The notes under the pieces are model-generated. The model had not been told where the DNA came from. It saw nothing but the letters and a program-made list of their open reading frames with translations, and ran no database searches. From the NCBI GenBank assembly GCA_013388835.1, contig JACAEL010000068.1, forward strand, positions 1 to 64,000: a stretch of 64,000 nt of DNA. Reading direction: 5' to 3'. Position numbers and translations under genes: made by a program. Below are positions 1-8,721 of the stretch, piece by piece (the stretch's first letter is position 1; the number at the start of each line of letters is the position of its first letter). This stretch comes from Candidatus Thorarchaeota archaeon. GTDB lineage: Archaea; Asgardarchaeota; Thorarchaeia; Thorarchaeales; Thorarchaeaceae.

Positions 1-23
1 CTGGAGAAGATGGCGGCAGAAGA

Positions 24-397
24 GTTCCAATCAGACTAGAAGTAGGGTTGAAACCCGTACTCAGTACGGTCCCTTCAGGCAGGCGCTCTAAGTTCCAATC
101 AGACTAGAAGTAGGGTTGAAACTTGTGATCAGTCACATCGGGGGGAGAAAAAAGAATAAGTTCCAATCAGACTAGAAGTAGGGTTGAAACGCCATCCAGT
201 CATCCAACTCACAACGAACGGTCCCGGGTTCCAATCAGACTAGAAGTAGGGTTGAAACGTCGGCGATCGCCCACGCGTGGTCGCGGAGATAGTCGCGTTC
301 CAATCACACTAGAGGTAGGGTTGAAACGAGCAGGTATGACTGGAGCATCCCGCTAGAAGTGAGTGAGTTCCAATCAGACTAGAAGTAGCGTTAAGAG
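24..397 (+). CRISPR. CRISPR array, leader-distal tail, six repeats
   Basis: Six copies of a 31-base repeat lie at 24-54, 92-122, 160-190, 228-258, 297-327 and 367-397. The repeat begins GTTCCAATCAGACTAGAAG and ends GTTGAAAC. Spacers are 37, 37, 37, 38 and 39 bases and are all different; bases 1-23 are the end of another spacer, so the array continues off the left edge. The first four repeats are identical. The fifth has two changes, and the sixth has lost its GAAAC end. Decay at the right end marks the leader-distal side, so the leader lies upstream of the window and transcription should run rightward. The GTTGAAAC end is typical of the 8-base 5' tag of type III crRNAs, which fits the Cmr operon that follows. 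No cas6, cas1 or cas2 is visible here. Confidence 0.97.
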
Positions 398-474
398 AGT
401 TGTAGGGATACCACGATGCGCACATGACCAGTGGTTCAGGTGGGGCGAGAGGTGGAGGAAGAGGTGATGGGGAG

Positions 475-619
475 GTAGCGGTCGGGACACCGTGATGAGT
501 CTAGGAGTTGGGCTGGTGTGTGAGAGGCTCGACAGTGACGAGTGGCAGACCGGACTTGGTCATCTGACTGACAAGTGAGCGAGCGTTCTTCTTCAATGAG
601 GTCTCGTAGAACAGATTGA
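475..619. repeat. left copy of direct repeat flanking the CRISPR-Cmr operon
   Basis: This stretch contains the 3' end of the membrane-protein gene and 26 bases beyond its stop codon. It aligns in the same orientation with 11802-11943 at roughly 80 percent identity judged by eye. Shared runs include AGCGGTCGGGACACC just outside the gene and GACAAGTGAGCGAGCGTT inside it. The left copy is the intact gene end and the right copy is a fragment. Confidence 0.85.
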
Positions 620-1448
620 CGATGGAGATGGGTGCGAGCACAATGAGGGGTGCGGCGAACACCACTGTGACGGGTATGAAGTATACGAAGAGCGGGTACA
701 TGAGTTCAGGGTTTGCGGATATTGCCTGATACCAGTCGACCATCTGGACTCCGAGCAGCAGGTAGCCGATGACGGTGGATAGTCCCGCGAAGCCGCGCAG
801 GTACTTTATGAAGAACTGGCCCACGCCCTCGATATCGGCGGTGACGCGGGAGCCTGTGGTCTTCTTCTCGGTGATGAGTCCGGCGTCCTCGAGGAGCCAG
901 ATTGGAGTGAATATGAGTAGTACAAAGGTGGCGACGAGTATTGAAATGAAGAGGACGGGCATGGCGGTCCTTATGGCGAAGTCATGCTCGCCGAGGGAGG
1001 TGAAGTTCTCGGTCACGAATACGAGTGACTGGACAGTGGGTGATGAGAGACTGAATGCGAATCCGAGAGCTGCGATGGCAGGTGTGAACAGTCGCCTGTG
1101 AGGAGAGATTCCTGCGTTGCCAGTCCTTCTCTGGATGTAGTAGTTTTGGTTTCCGCCCTTGGCGATTCTGTGGGCATACCAGAAGAGTCTGGCCAGAGGA
1201 GCGGAGAAGAGGACGACGACCACACCACAGACGAGTGCGATAACATAGGTCCAGACGAGGTCAATCATGATGTCGCCCGGCAATAGGCGGTAGACTCCCA
1301 GGGGGCTCTGAAAGGGGAACACACCAGAATAGGTGAAGAAGACAGCAAGCACAATCGTCACAGCGCCAATCAGGTTCACCACAACTGTGAATCTCCACGG
1401 GACCAGCGGACTGAATGAAGTATCCGGGGCCGAACTGCCGTCACCCAT
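501..1448 (-). CDS. multi-pass membrane protein of unknown function
   Basis: This 315-residue protein has about six hydrophobic segments, roughly at residues 18-45, 60-85, 125-145, 165-190, 218-240 and 255-285. They are linked by short loops; a longer basic loop follows the second segment. I recognise no catalytic or transport motif. It is on the strand opposite to the CRISPR operon and sits between the array tail and the first cas gene. Its last 33 codons are closely matched by a fragment at 11802-11943, on the far side of the operon. That makes the gene a useful marker of how the locus was assembled. Function is unknown; the ORF itself is well supported by its regular hydrophobic pattern and length. 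Confidence 0.75.
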   Translation of the reverse strand: MGDGSSAPDTSFSPLVPWRFTVVVNLIGAVTIVLAVFFTYSGVFPFQSPLGVYRLLPGDIMIDLVWTYVIALVCGVVVVLFSAPLARLFWYAHRIAKGGNQNYYIQRRTGNAGISPHRRLFTPAIAALGFAFSLSSPTVQSLVFVTENFTSLGEHDFAIRTAMPVLFISILVATFVLLIFTPIWLLEDAGLITEKKTTGSRVTADIEGVGQFFIKYLRGFAGLSTVIGYLLLGVQMVDWYQAISANPELMYPLFVYFIPVTVVFAAPLIVLAPISIVNLFYETSLKKNARSLVSQMTKSGLPLVTVEPLTHQPNS

Positions 1449-1542
1449 TTCAAGTGCACCTTCTAATCAGTTGTGCCAGAATGTGTATCCTGTTCCTCCA
1501 GACCCAGATATCAAGTTGTCGCGGACGGCCCGTCTGGAGCAT

Positions 1543-1573
1543 GTTACAATCATGCTAGAAGCGGGGTCGAAAC
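1543..1573 (+). CRISPR. isolated degenerate CRISPR repeat
   Basis: A 31-base stretch starting GTTACAATCATGCTAGAAG and ending GTCGAAAC matches the array repeat at 25 of 31 positions with no gaps, in the same orientation. It stands alone about 1.1 kb beyond the end of the array, between the membrane-protein gene and the cas operon. No second copy follows at spacer distance. It is probably a relic of a longer or second array. Confidence 0.85.
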
Positions 1574-1720
1574 TTGGGAAAACTAAGGGGCCGACAGAAC
1601 AAGACGGAGTCGGAGGTCGTTTCCTCTAGTCAAAGACCAGGACCAAACAGGACTCTCCACCGTTCAGAGACTGGTTCTGCTGGCCCACAGGACGTTCTGA
1701 GAGGCGGGCGTGGCTCACGC

Positions 1721-1731
1721 AGTATATATGC
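1721..1731 (+). promoter_or_regulatory. candidate TATA box of the CRISPR-Cmr operon
   Basis: AGTATATATGC is a good archaeal TATA box and the only strong one upstream of the first cas gene. Transcription would start near 1750, leaving a leader of 60 to 155 bases depending on the start codon used. A nearly identical TATA context, GGTATATATGCACC, occurs at 18942-18955 in the SAVED-like gene region. Confidence 0.45.
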
Positions 1732-1904
1732 ACCGTGGATGAAGACAGTATGTGTCCCACCGGGACTGTGATGAGCCGCAATGACGGAGACTACGTGGCC
1801 CGGGGGGACCTGTGGGAGACTCGGTTCACACAGAATGTATTCAAATAGGAACATACACTCGACTGAAGAGTAGCAGGGCCGAGACGGGCAGAGAGGACAC
1901 AGAC

Positions 1905-3653
1905 GTGGGCAGACCAGAACGCTTGTTGGTGACATTCCTCGGCACTGGCAACTACGATACTACTGAGTATTATCTGTACCCTAACCAGAGAAACCGCTTC
2001 GAAACCAATATGACCTGTGCAGCCATCGCACACTTGGCGCACCCGTTCGACAGGATTGTTGCAGTCACGACGGAGCAGAGCTGTACACGCTTGCCTCTGC
2101 TGAGAGAGAGCCTAGGGCAGGACGCTTCACATCTCAGTAGTCTTACCATTGGGGAGCCCAAGGAGGAGAAGGACCTGCTCGATTCCATACAGACTGTGGT
2201 CGATATTTTGAGGCCAACAGATGATAGTAGAGTAGATGTGACACTGGACATCACCCATGCTTTCCGTCACATGCCCCTTGTCTTCCTCACAGCTCTAAAC
2301 TATCTCGACTGCTTCGGGAATGCAGTGCTCGCCCGAGTACTGTATGCGCAGTTCCAGAAGGGTATTCCCCAGACGCCCATAATCGATGTGACCCCATCTC
2401 TCACTCTAGTCAGATGGTCTCAGGCTATGAGGACATTTCTCGACACAGGGAGAATGGACCATCTTGTTGAGCTCGCTCAGCATTACAAGAAAGGACTGGA
2501 GTTCTCTGACGCCGGCGCAAGGAAACTGAGTGAACTGATCAAGTATCTTCGTGCCCTTGCGCATCCCATAGGTCATGCACTTCCCATCGAGATAGGACGG
2601 TGCGTCGCCTCCCTTCTCTCCCAGATACGTGAGGTCGCCGATGACGAGATCATCGCGCCGCTCTTTGCAGAAACGCTCCGCAAGATTGGGACTGAGCTGA
2701 GTCCTCTGCAAATTGAATACTCGTCCGCAAAGAGCGATGTACAGCTGACAGAGCAGGAACTTCGACGACAGCTCTCTGTTGTTGAGTGGTTCAAGGGGAG
2801 GAACCGAATCGGTGACGCGCTGTTGTTGCTGCGCGAATACATTGTAAATGTGATGCTTCTAGACATGAGCCCAAGAGAGTGGCTCGATTTGAAGGCGCGA
2901 AGCCAGGCGGAGTATAGACTCTCAGCACTGACACGACTCCGAAGCCTAGAGGAGCTTGAAGGACTCCTCAGTGAGGACCAACGAGTGCTGGCTGACAAGT
3001 GGAACAAGCTCACACAGCTGAGAAACAGATATGCACATGCGGGGTTTGGCGTCACCAGCGTTCAGGCATCGTCTGACAGAACTGAACTCGATGAGCTTCT
3101 GGACTACTGTCACCAGTTGCACCCGATTGACTTGAGACCTGAAGCGCAGCACCACCGACTTCTTGTCAGTCCCTTGGGACTTGCCAGAGGCGTGCTATTC
3201 TCTGCCATTCGCCTGACTGAGCCGGACCATGTGATCGTGATTGCGTCTTCTGAATCGTCACCAGCTGTTGATGATGTGATGGTTCACGCGAGCTTCGATA
3301 GAAATGGCGTGCAGGTCCTAGAACTGACGGACACATACATCGGGTTCGATGAGATCCCGCGCATCGTGGAAAGGTGCCGTCCAACGGTTGCATTGTCGGA
3401 AGAAGTTGTCTGTAATGTGACTGGAGGCACCACGCTCATGGGTGAGGTCTCAAGAGCTGTGGGGAATGAGGCCTCACGGCTTGGTGTGGACACGGTATTC
3501 GTGGCGCTCGTGGACCGACGCCCGGCAGAGGTCCAGAGAAGTAATCCCTATGTTGTTGGGCAGCGGGTGGAACTGAGTAGCCATCTCCACAGACATCCGA
3601 CGGAAGCCTCCATCAACACCGCAGGAGGGTCTAGTCAGACAACAGAGGAGTGA
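1905..3653 (+). CDS. csx1: type III CRISPR CARF-HEPN ribonuclease with extra C-terminal CARF-like domain
   Basis: This is a predicted cyclic-oligoadenylate-activated RNase of the Csx1/Csm6 group. The N-terminal CARF domain shows TFLGTGNY near residue 12 and LDITHAFRHMP near 115, as in Csx1-type proteins. The middle is helical and ends with a HEPN active site, RNRYAH near residue 373 (R-N-x3-H). A further region of about 170 residues then follows. It contains CNVTGGTTLMGE near residue 503, which resembles the NVTGGT motif of Csm6/Can2-type CARF domains. At 582 residues it is clearly longer than ordinary Csx1 proteins of about 400-450. I chose GTG 1905 because the first CARF strand follows at once and AGAGG lies 8 bases upstream; an in-frame GTG at 1812 is also possible. 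It opens the cmr operon. Confidence 0.88.
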   Translation: MGRPERLLVTFLGTGNYDTTEYYLYPNQRNRFETNMTCAAIAHLAHPFDRIVAVTTEQSCTRLPLLRESLGQDASHLSSLTIGEPKEEKDLLDSIQTVVDILRPTDDSRVDVTLDITHAFRHMPLVFLTALNYLDCFGNAVLARVLYAQFQKGIPQTPIIDVTPSLTLVRWSQAMRTFLDTGRMDHLVELAQHYKKGLEFSDAGARKLSELIKYLRALAHPIGHALPIEIGRCVASLLSQIREVADDEIIAPLFAETLRKIGTELSPLQIEYSSAKSDVQLTEQELRRQLSVVEWFKGRNRIGDALLLLREYIVNVMLLDMSPREWLDLKARSQAEYRLSALTRLRSLEELEGLLSEDQRVLADKWNKLTQLRNRYAHAGFGVTSVQASSDRTELDELLDYCHQLHPIDLRPEAQHHRLLVSPLGLARGVLFSAIRLTEPDHVIVIASSESSPAVDDVMVHASFDRNGVQVLELTDTYIGFDEIPRIVERCRPTVALSEEVVCNVTGGTTLMGEVSRAVGNEASRLGVDTVFVALVDRRPAEVQRSNPYVVGQRVELSSHLHRHPTEASINTAGGSSQTTEE

Positions 3654-3716
3654 GGCAGGCGTGTGGTTGGAAGTGTACGCTAACGCTAGCAAAGAAGACA
3701 CAACGGAGAAGCAGGA

Positions 3717-4772
3717 ATGACAGCGAACAACTCGTTCAGAATCACACTCAGGACTGTGACGCCACTCTATCTGGGCGGAGCAGAACGGCAACCGGAACTG
3801 AGAACACCATCGCTCAGGGGACTTCTAAGGTTCTGGTATCGTGCCATGGACCCGGACTTCCGGAAACATGAGAGCAGTATCTTCGGTTCTGGTGGGAAAG
3901 GAGGCGCAGGTGCCCTCTCGATAAGCTTTCCGGACGTGCCGTTGAAACCCAACCTCTATAACATTCAGACGGACGAAAAAGAGTCGCCTGGAATCAAGTA
4001 TCTGGCTTATCCGTTCTATATGAAAGGAGGAGATAGGAAAGCCGTCAGGCCGGGTTCTCAATTCAGTGTGCTACACACCATACGACCCTGGGCCGACCGG
4101 GAGCTAAGTGATCTGACGAGGAAGGCAGTTGTTGCCGGCTGGTGGGCAATATGCAACCTCGGAGGAATCGGAAATCGGTCTCGAAGGGGGTTCGGCTCGG
4201 TCACGTGTGTCGGAGTCGAAACAGACTGGCCAGAAGCATCTGACACTGGTGTCAAGTTGACACCATCTTCCACCAAGGAATGGATAGACAGCCTGAAGAA
4301 TGTCCTCTCGAAAGAGAGTGGGCTGTTCAAGCGAATCACTAGCGGTGAACACTCCTGCCTCATCCAGGGATCTTGGATACTTCTGCTAGCACAGGATAAA
4401 CGCAAGGAGGGCTACAATCGGTGGCAGCAGGCATTGGAATACATTGGCCAGAAGTACCAAGAGTTTCGCAAGAACCGCAAACTCTCGGAGAATGCCGCAC
4501 TGGGACTACCAATCGAGGACAGAGACGGCACTAAAGTGAGGGGTGTCAAGCATGAACGCAGCGCATCACCGCTCATAATCAACGTCGTCTGCATCGACGG
4601 CCACTACTACCCTGTCGTGACGCTTCTCAACTGCAGAGTGCTAGCGCCAGACGAACAGGTTCACTTGGTTGAGAAACACATGGAAAAGACCATCGCTAGA
4701 CCGAGTGCCAACTTCGTGACTGCATTCCATGACCACGTCAAGGACGACTTGTTAAAGGGGGTCGAATTGTGA
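3717..4772 (+). CDS. cmr1: type III-B effector subunit Cmr1
   Basis: Cmr1 is a Cas7-like RAMP subunit near the 3' end of the crRNA in the Cmr complex, where it helps bind target RNA. The N-terminus carries the family signature: a beta strand ending TVTPLYLGG, followed by RTPSLRGLLRFWYRA around residues 28-43. A glycine-rich loop, NRSRRGFGSV, near residue 157 is the G-loop expected in RAMP folds. Length, 351 residues, is normal. ATG 3717 has a short purine-rich stretch, AGCAGGA, just before it. The stop overlaps the GTG start of cmr2 by four bases, so the two are probably translationally coupled. Confidence 0.95.
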   Translation: MTANNSFRITLRTVTPLYLGGAERQPELRTPSLRGLLRFWYRAMDPDFRKHESSIFGSGGKGGAGALSISFPDVPLKPNLYNIQTDEKESPGIKYLAYPFYMKGGDRKAVRPGSQFSVLHTIRPWADRELSDLTRKAVVAGWWAICNLGGIGNRSRRGFGSVTCVGVETDWPEASDTGVKLTPSSTKEWIDSLKNVLSKESGLFKRITSGEHSCLIQGSWILLLAQDKRKEGYNRWQQALEYIGQKYQEFRKNRKLSENAALGLPIEDRDGTKVRGVKHERSASPLIINVVCIDGHYYPVVTLLNCRVLAPDEQVHLVEKHMEKTIARPSANFVTAFHDHVKDDLLKGVEL

Positions 4773-6622
4773 GCAACGAGTCACTCTACATCTCATTTGG
4801 ACCAGTTCAGTCTTATGTGAGCGAGGCACGTACGACACGCGACCTGTGGGCAGGTTCATCATTGTTGGCATTGCTTGCGGAGAGTGCTCTGAGGGCAGCC
4901 GCCGGCGCCGGGGCCGAACCGGTATCTCCGTTATTGCCCTCGAGTTCTCCGGACTCGCCCTTGAGTGGACATGCCTCTGTTCCCAATGTCATGCAGCTGG
5001 ATTGCAAGTCTTTGGACCCACAGACAGTAGCCTCAGTAATGATTGACAGGTGGAACTCACTATGGCGAGGAGTATGTGACGAAGCCCGTCAGCTATTGGA
5101 GCGGGCATCACCTCAGTTTAACAACTATGCAAGATCCATATGGGATAGGCAGCAGAACGGACTCTGGTACTGCGTCTGGGTGACAGGGGCATATGACAAT
5201 CTAAGGGCTCGCAAGAGCATACGTCAGTTCAACACAAGTCCGGAGCAGGGTTGGAAGTGTTCAGTCTGCGGAAGTCGTCAGGCAATAGCATTGAACGAAG
5301 GCACTAGGAGAGATATGAAGGACTTTTGGCAGGGAATCAGTACAACACTGCCTAGTCGAGTGCGAGTCAGGGAGGAAGAGAGGCTGTGTGCAATCTGCTT
5401 CACGAAGAGGGCCCTCTCCGAGCTTGTCAGCAAGGGTAAACCCAAAGAACTGTCTCGTTTGCAGGCCGAATCATTCCCCTCGACGGTGGACTTCGCCGCA
5501 GTGACTTGGTTGAAGGAAGTTGTCCACTCACACGACACGGCAACCATTCATGCAGCCAAGAGAATGCTGGAGTCGCTTCGAGCATGCAAGGCAAACCGAG
5601 TGAAGGCACTGACCATATCACTTGGGTGGGGGGTTCTGGCGCCTGATCTGCAACACCTGCTAGACTTCAGCTCAGACTACTACTATTCGGCGAGCTATGC
5701 CACACGGCGCTTACAAGACCATGAGGATGCCGACAGAAAAACTCTGAGAAACTCTCAGAAAGCACTTCAAGAAGCGGCGAAGAAAGCGGGAATACTGGGC
5801 CCCTCCAGTTACTGCGCGGTACTACTCATGGATGGCGACAACATGGGGAAAATTCTCTCAGAGAATGAACGGCACAAGAGTGATATCAGCAAGGCACTGA
5901 ACGACTTCGCTGACACAACTCATAGTATTGTCGAGTCTATGAGTGGACAGGTCGTATACGCGGGTGGAGACGATCTGCTCGCGTTCTTGCCTCTTGGCAC
6001 CGTTCTTGACGCAGCACTCGAGCTGAGAATTGCATATGCTAGCGCCATGAGTAGCATCGGTTTCCAGAACATCCGACCAACGATAAGCGCTGGCATTACT
6101 CTCGCAAATACCACCGCGCCCCTCAGGCAGGTCGTCACTCATACGCATCACCTCCTTGATGATGTGGCCAAAGAGCACAGAGATGCTCAGACCAAGACGA
6201 TGAAAGACGCTTTTGCAGTTCAGGTCTGGAATCGTTCAGGACCGGGCATTCGGCTGGTAAGGAGATGGGACTCCACAGGAAACATCTCCTGCATAAAGAC
6301 ATTGAGAGGACTGATTGATGCAGCCCAAGGTAGGAGTGCACCGCCACTAACAAGCGGGTTTCTCTACAAGACTTCAGAACTCTTTGAGGAGTTTGGCGGC
6401 GGTACTGGAGTCATTGAGAGTCTCCTCTTTGCTGAGTATTTCGCGTCACGGACGGAAGGCGTGAAGAAGCTCAAAGAGACAGAACAGGGTAGGGCAGCCG
6501 TCCGCGAACTCATAGACCGCCTTCTGAAAGCATCAAGGAGAGAGGATCTAACGAATCAAGAGTACGACAAGAACACGCCACTCATGATAAGGTTCATGGC
6601 AAGCGGAGGTGTCAACGAATGA
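4769..6622 (+). CDS. cmr2: Cas10/Cmr2, cyclic oligoadenylate synthetase without HD domain
   Basis: This is the large subunit of the Cmr complex, expected to make cyclic oligoadenylate when target RNA is bound. It opens almost directly with the first Palm/Cyclase block, FGPVQSYVSEARTTRDLWAGS. A zinc finger follows, with paired CSVCG and CAICF motifs near residues 165 and 210. MDGDNMGK lies near residue 353, and the cyclase motif YAGGDD lies near residue 395. The usual N-terminal HD nuclease domain of about 200 residues is absent, which explains the short length of 617 residues against about 870 in classical Cmr2. It should therefore signal but not cut DNA. GTG 4769 overlaps the cmr1 stop, and its own TGA overlaps the cmr3 ATG. 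Confidence 0.95.
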   Translation: MSNESLYISFGPVQSYVSEARTTRDLWAGSSLLALLAESALRAAAGAGAEPVSPLLPSSSPDSPLSGHASVPNVMQLDCKSLDPQTVASVMIDRWNSLWRGVCDEARQLLERASPQFNNYARSIWDRQQNGLWYCVWVTGAYDNLRARKSIRQFNTSPEQGWKCSVCGSRQAIALNEGTRRDMKDFWQGISTTLPSRVRVREEERLCAICFTKRALSELVSKGKPKELSRLQAESFPSTVDFAAVTWLKEVVHSHDTATIHAAKRMLESLRACKANRVKALTISLGWGVLAPDLQHLLDFSSDYYYSASYATRRLQDHEDADRKTLRNSQKALQEAAKKAGILGPSSYCAVLLMDGDNMGKILSENERHKSDISKALNDFADTTHSIVESMSGQVVYAGGDDLLAFLPLGTVLDAALELRIAYASAMSSIGFQNIRPTISAGITLANTTAPLRQVVTHTHHLLDDVAKEHRDAQTKTMKDAFAVQVWNRSGPGIRLVRRWDSTGNISCIKTLRGLIDAAQGRSAPPLTSGFLYKTSELFEEFGGGTGVIESLLFAEYFASRTEGVKKLKETEQGRAAVRELIDRLLKASRREDLTNQEYDKNTPLMIRFMASGGVNE

Positions 6623-7818
6623 CACTCAGTGTATTAGTAGAGCCCACGGACCCACTGTTCTTCAGGAGTTCGATTCCCTTTGACGCGGGTGAAACCACCT
6701 ACACTGCAAGCATCTTTCCACCGAGCGCCTCATCGGGCTATGGTCTTTCCAGGGCATTTGTACTCGAGCATCTTTGTAAGAATATCAGGAAGTACGTCCA
6801 ATCAGGATGTGACAATTGCCCGAGCGCGGCCGGGTGCCATGCCAGAGAGGTGGTTGGAAACCCGTCGAAGCGTGACGGGAGTCTGCGGACAAAAGGGCCG
6901 TACATCATGCACGACAATCAATGTCGGTATCCAGTGCCCATGGACTTGACTCAGAAGGGCGAGGAAAGGGGGCTCCTGCCGGGTTTGGTGACAGACAAGC
7001 CAATACGGACAGACCTGGGGATGACACGGCTTCCGACTGCTGAGGATGGGCGATTATTCAGGGACTGGGGTCACACACACACCATATCAGAAGCAAGCCT
7101 ATCAAAGTACCTGTCAGGTGAGCCTGTTGACAGAAACGACCTAGTCCCTGTCACTTGTGACCCACTCCTCACACCAGAGTGGGACTGGAAGAAGACACCA
7201 CATCATGCCGTCTATGAGAGAAGGACGGGCATAGCTAGGGATCTCAGAACGCGGGCAACCCGGGAAGGACATCTCTACCATATTGTCTTGGCACGTATGC
7301 GTGAGAACGCACAACTAATGATAACCTTGGATGGACTGAATGAACAAGAGGCACGCATGAAAGAGAGTCTTCTTCTCAGCTTTGGTGGAGAGAACAGACT
7401 CGCCAAGGTGAAACCCGTAGACCACGGGTCGAAGATAGCAACACCTAAAGGGGATGTGATATCATCCTCAGGCAGATTCAAGCTGGTGTTGCTTCAGCAT
7501 GCGGACTTTGATGGTTCGTGGTTGCCTCCGGGTTTCAAGCCACAAGAGAATGAGGGCATAACCACTTGGACCGGAACTCTAAACGGGCTTGAACTCCGGC
7601 TCATTACTGCCAGGACTGGAAAGGCGGTTCAGGTAGGAGGATGGGATATGACCGGAAAGAGACCTAGAGAACTTAGGACACTCGTTCCGGCAGGAAGCGT
7701 GTACTACTTTGAGTCAGGCTCCAGCAAGGCTCAGGAGATAGTGCAGGCGCTTCATGACAGATGCGTCGGACTCGACACCCAGATTGGACTGGGACATGCA
7801 GTCATAGGAGTGTGGTAG
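6619..7818 (+). CDS. cmr3: type III-B effector subunit Cmr3
   Basis: Cmr3 is the Cas5-like RAMP subunit that pairs with Cas10 and holds the 5' tag of the crRNA. The protein begins with LVEPTDPLFFRSSIPFDAGE, typical of Cmr3, and has a G-loop-like IGLGHAVIG near the C-terminus. Four cysteines near residues 54-76 (CKN, CDNCP, CH) look like a metal-binding insertion. Length is 399 residues. The start codon overlaps the cmr2 stop as ATGA, and the stop is two bases before the cmr4 start, so it is an integral part of the operon. Confidence 0.92.
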   Translation: MTLSVLVEPTDPLFFRSSIPFDAGETTYTASIFPPSASSGYGLSRAFVLEHLCKNIRKYVQSGCDNCPSAAGCHAREVVGNPSKRDGSLRTKGPYIMHDNQCRYPVPMDLTQKGEERGLLPGLVTDKPIRTDLGMTRLPTAEDGRLFRDWGHTHTISEASLSKYLSGEPVDRNDLVPVTCDPLLTPEWDWKKTPHHAVYERRTGIARDLRTRATREGHLYHIVLARMRENAQLMITLDGLNEQEARMKESLLLSFGGENRLAKVKPVDHGSKIATPKGDVISSSGRFKLVLLQHADFDGSWLPPGFKPQENEGITTWTGTLNGLELRLITARTGKAVQVGGWDMTGKRPRELRTLVPAGSVYYFESGSSKAQEIVQALHDRCVGLDTQIGLGHAVIGVW

Positions 7819-7820
7819 CT

Positions 7821-8714
7821 ATGAATAGAATTGGTGCACTGTTGGGATTGATTGCTGAAACACCCGTTCACTGCGGAACGGGACAGAGTATCGGTGGAAT
7901 AGACTTGCCAGTCCAAAGAGAAGGTCACACAGGTCTGCCCACCATTCCGGGCTCAAGCTTGAAGGGAGCCCTCAGAGAGAACTGCGCGGCAGAAGATGCT
8001 AAGGTGCTATACGGCTCAGAACTTGGCACGGATGAGCACTTCGCTGGCGCCCTGACACTGACTGACTGTCGGCTCATGGCACTCCCTGTGAGATGCTCCT
8101 CGAGGCTTTTCGTGTGGGTCACATCAGCGTACATGATTCACCGATTGGAACGAGACCTCAGCATGATTGGCATCAAACTCGGGGCCAGCATCGAAGACCT
8201 CGATAGCAATACCGTGTTTGCCACCATAGAGTCAACTCTCACAGGTAAGACTCTTCTCGAGGATGTGCTCTTGGACGTGAAGAAGGACGGTCGTGTGTCC
8301 CGCCTAGCAAGCGTCATGTCGCAGCTTGTATGCAAGACGGAAGTGCATGGCAACCTGATGGCCAAACTACTCAAGGACCTGGTTGTTGTCAGCGACAGCA
8401 CAATGTCGCATCTCTCTCGCTTTGCAACCATCATTACTGCAAGAAATCAGCTGGAAGACAGGACAAAGCGGAGCAACAACCTATGGTATGCTGAGGCGGT
8501 TCCAACCGACTCCCTGTTCTATAGCATCGTGATGGCAGGAGCCAGTCGGGACGAGAGCAAGAAGGAACCGAAAGATGTCATGGGACTCTTCAGTCAGGCC
8601 ATCTCAAAGGGGTATGTTCAACTCGGCGGCAATGAAACAATCGGTGCTGGCTGGATGTCTGCAAAGCTGTTGCAGGAGCAGGACCTCTCAATCATAGCGA
8701 AGAGCGGAGTGTGA
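7821..8714 (+). CDS. cmr4: type III-B backbone subunit Cmr4, target RNA nuclease
   Basis: Cmr4 is the Cas7 backbone subunit that cuts bound target RNA at 6-base intervals. The start at ATG 7821 gives the family N-terminus, with LIAETPVHCGTGQSIGGID followed by LPVQRE. PTIPGSSLKGALRE follows near residues 39-52, and a glycine-rich loop, GGNETIGAGW, lies near the C-terminus. EDAKVLYGSE near residue 58 fits the segment that carries the catalytic aspartate in the family; the exact residue cannot be fixed without alignment. Length is 297 residues. An in-frame start 60 bases earlier would overlap cmr3 and is less likely. Confidence 0.94.
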   Translation: MNRIGALLGLIAETPVHCGTGQSIGGIDLPVQREGHTGLPTIPGSSLKGALRENCAAEDAKVLYGSELGTDEHFAGALTLTDCRLMALPVRCSSRLFVWVTSAYMIHRLERDLSMIGIKLGASIEDLDSNTVFATIESTLTGKTLLEDVLLDVKKDGRVSRLASVMSQLVCKTEVHGNLMAKLLKDLVVVSDSTMSHLSRFATIITARNQLEDRTKRSNNLWYAEAVPTDSLFYSIVMAGASRDESKKEPKDVMGLFSQAISKGYVQLGGNETIGAGWMSAKLLQEQDLSIIAKSGV

Positions 8715-8721
8715 TTGCACT

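Larger units (their letters stand above)
1449..1811. other. intergenic region with relic repeat and cas promoter
   Basis: No protein-coding gene is supported in this 363-base stretch. It holds the isolated CRISPR repeat at 1543-1573. A TATA-box-like TATATAT lies near 1723-1729, oriented to serve the cas operon. Confidence 0.5.
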
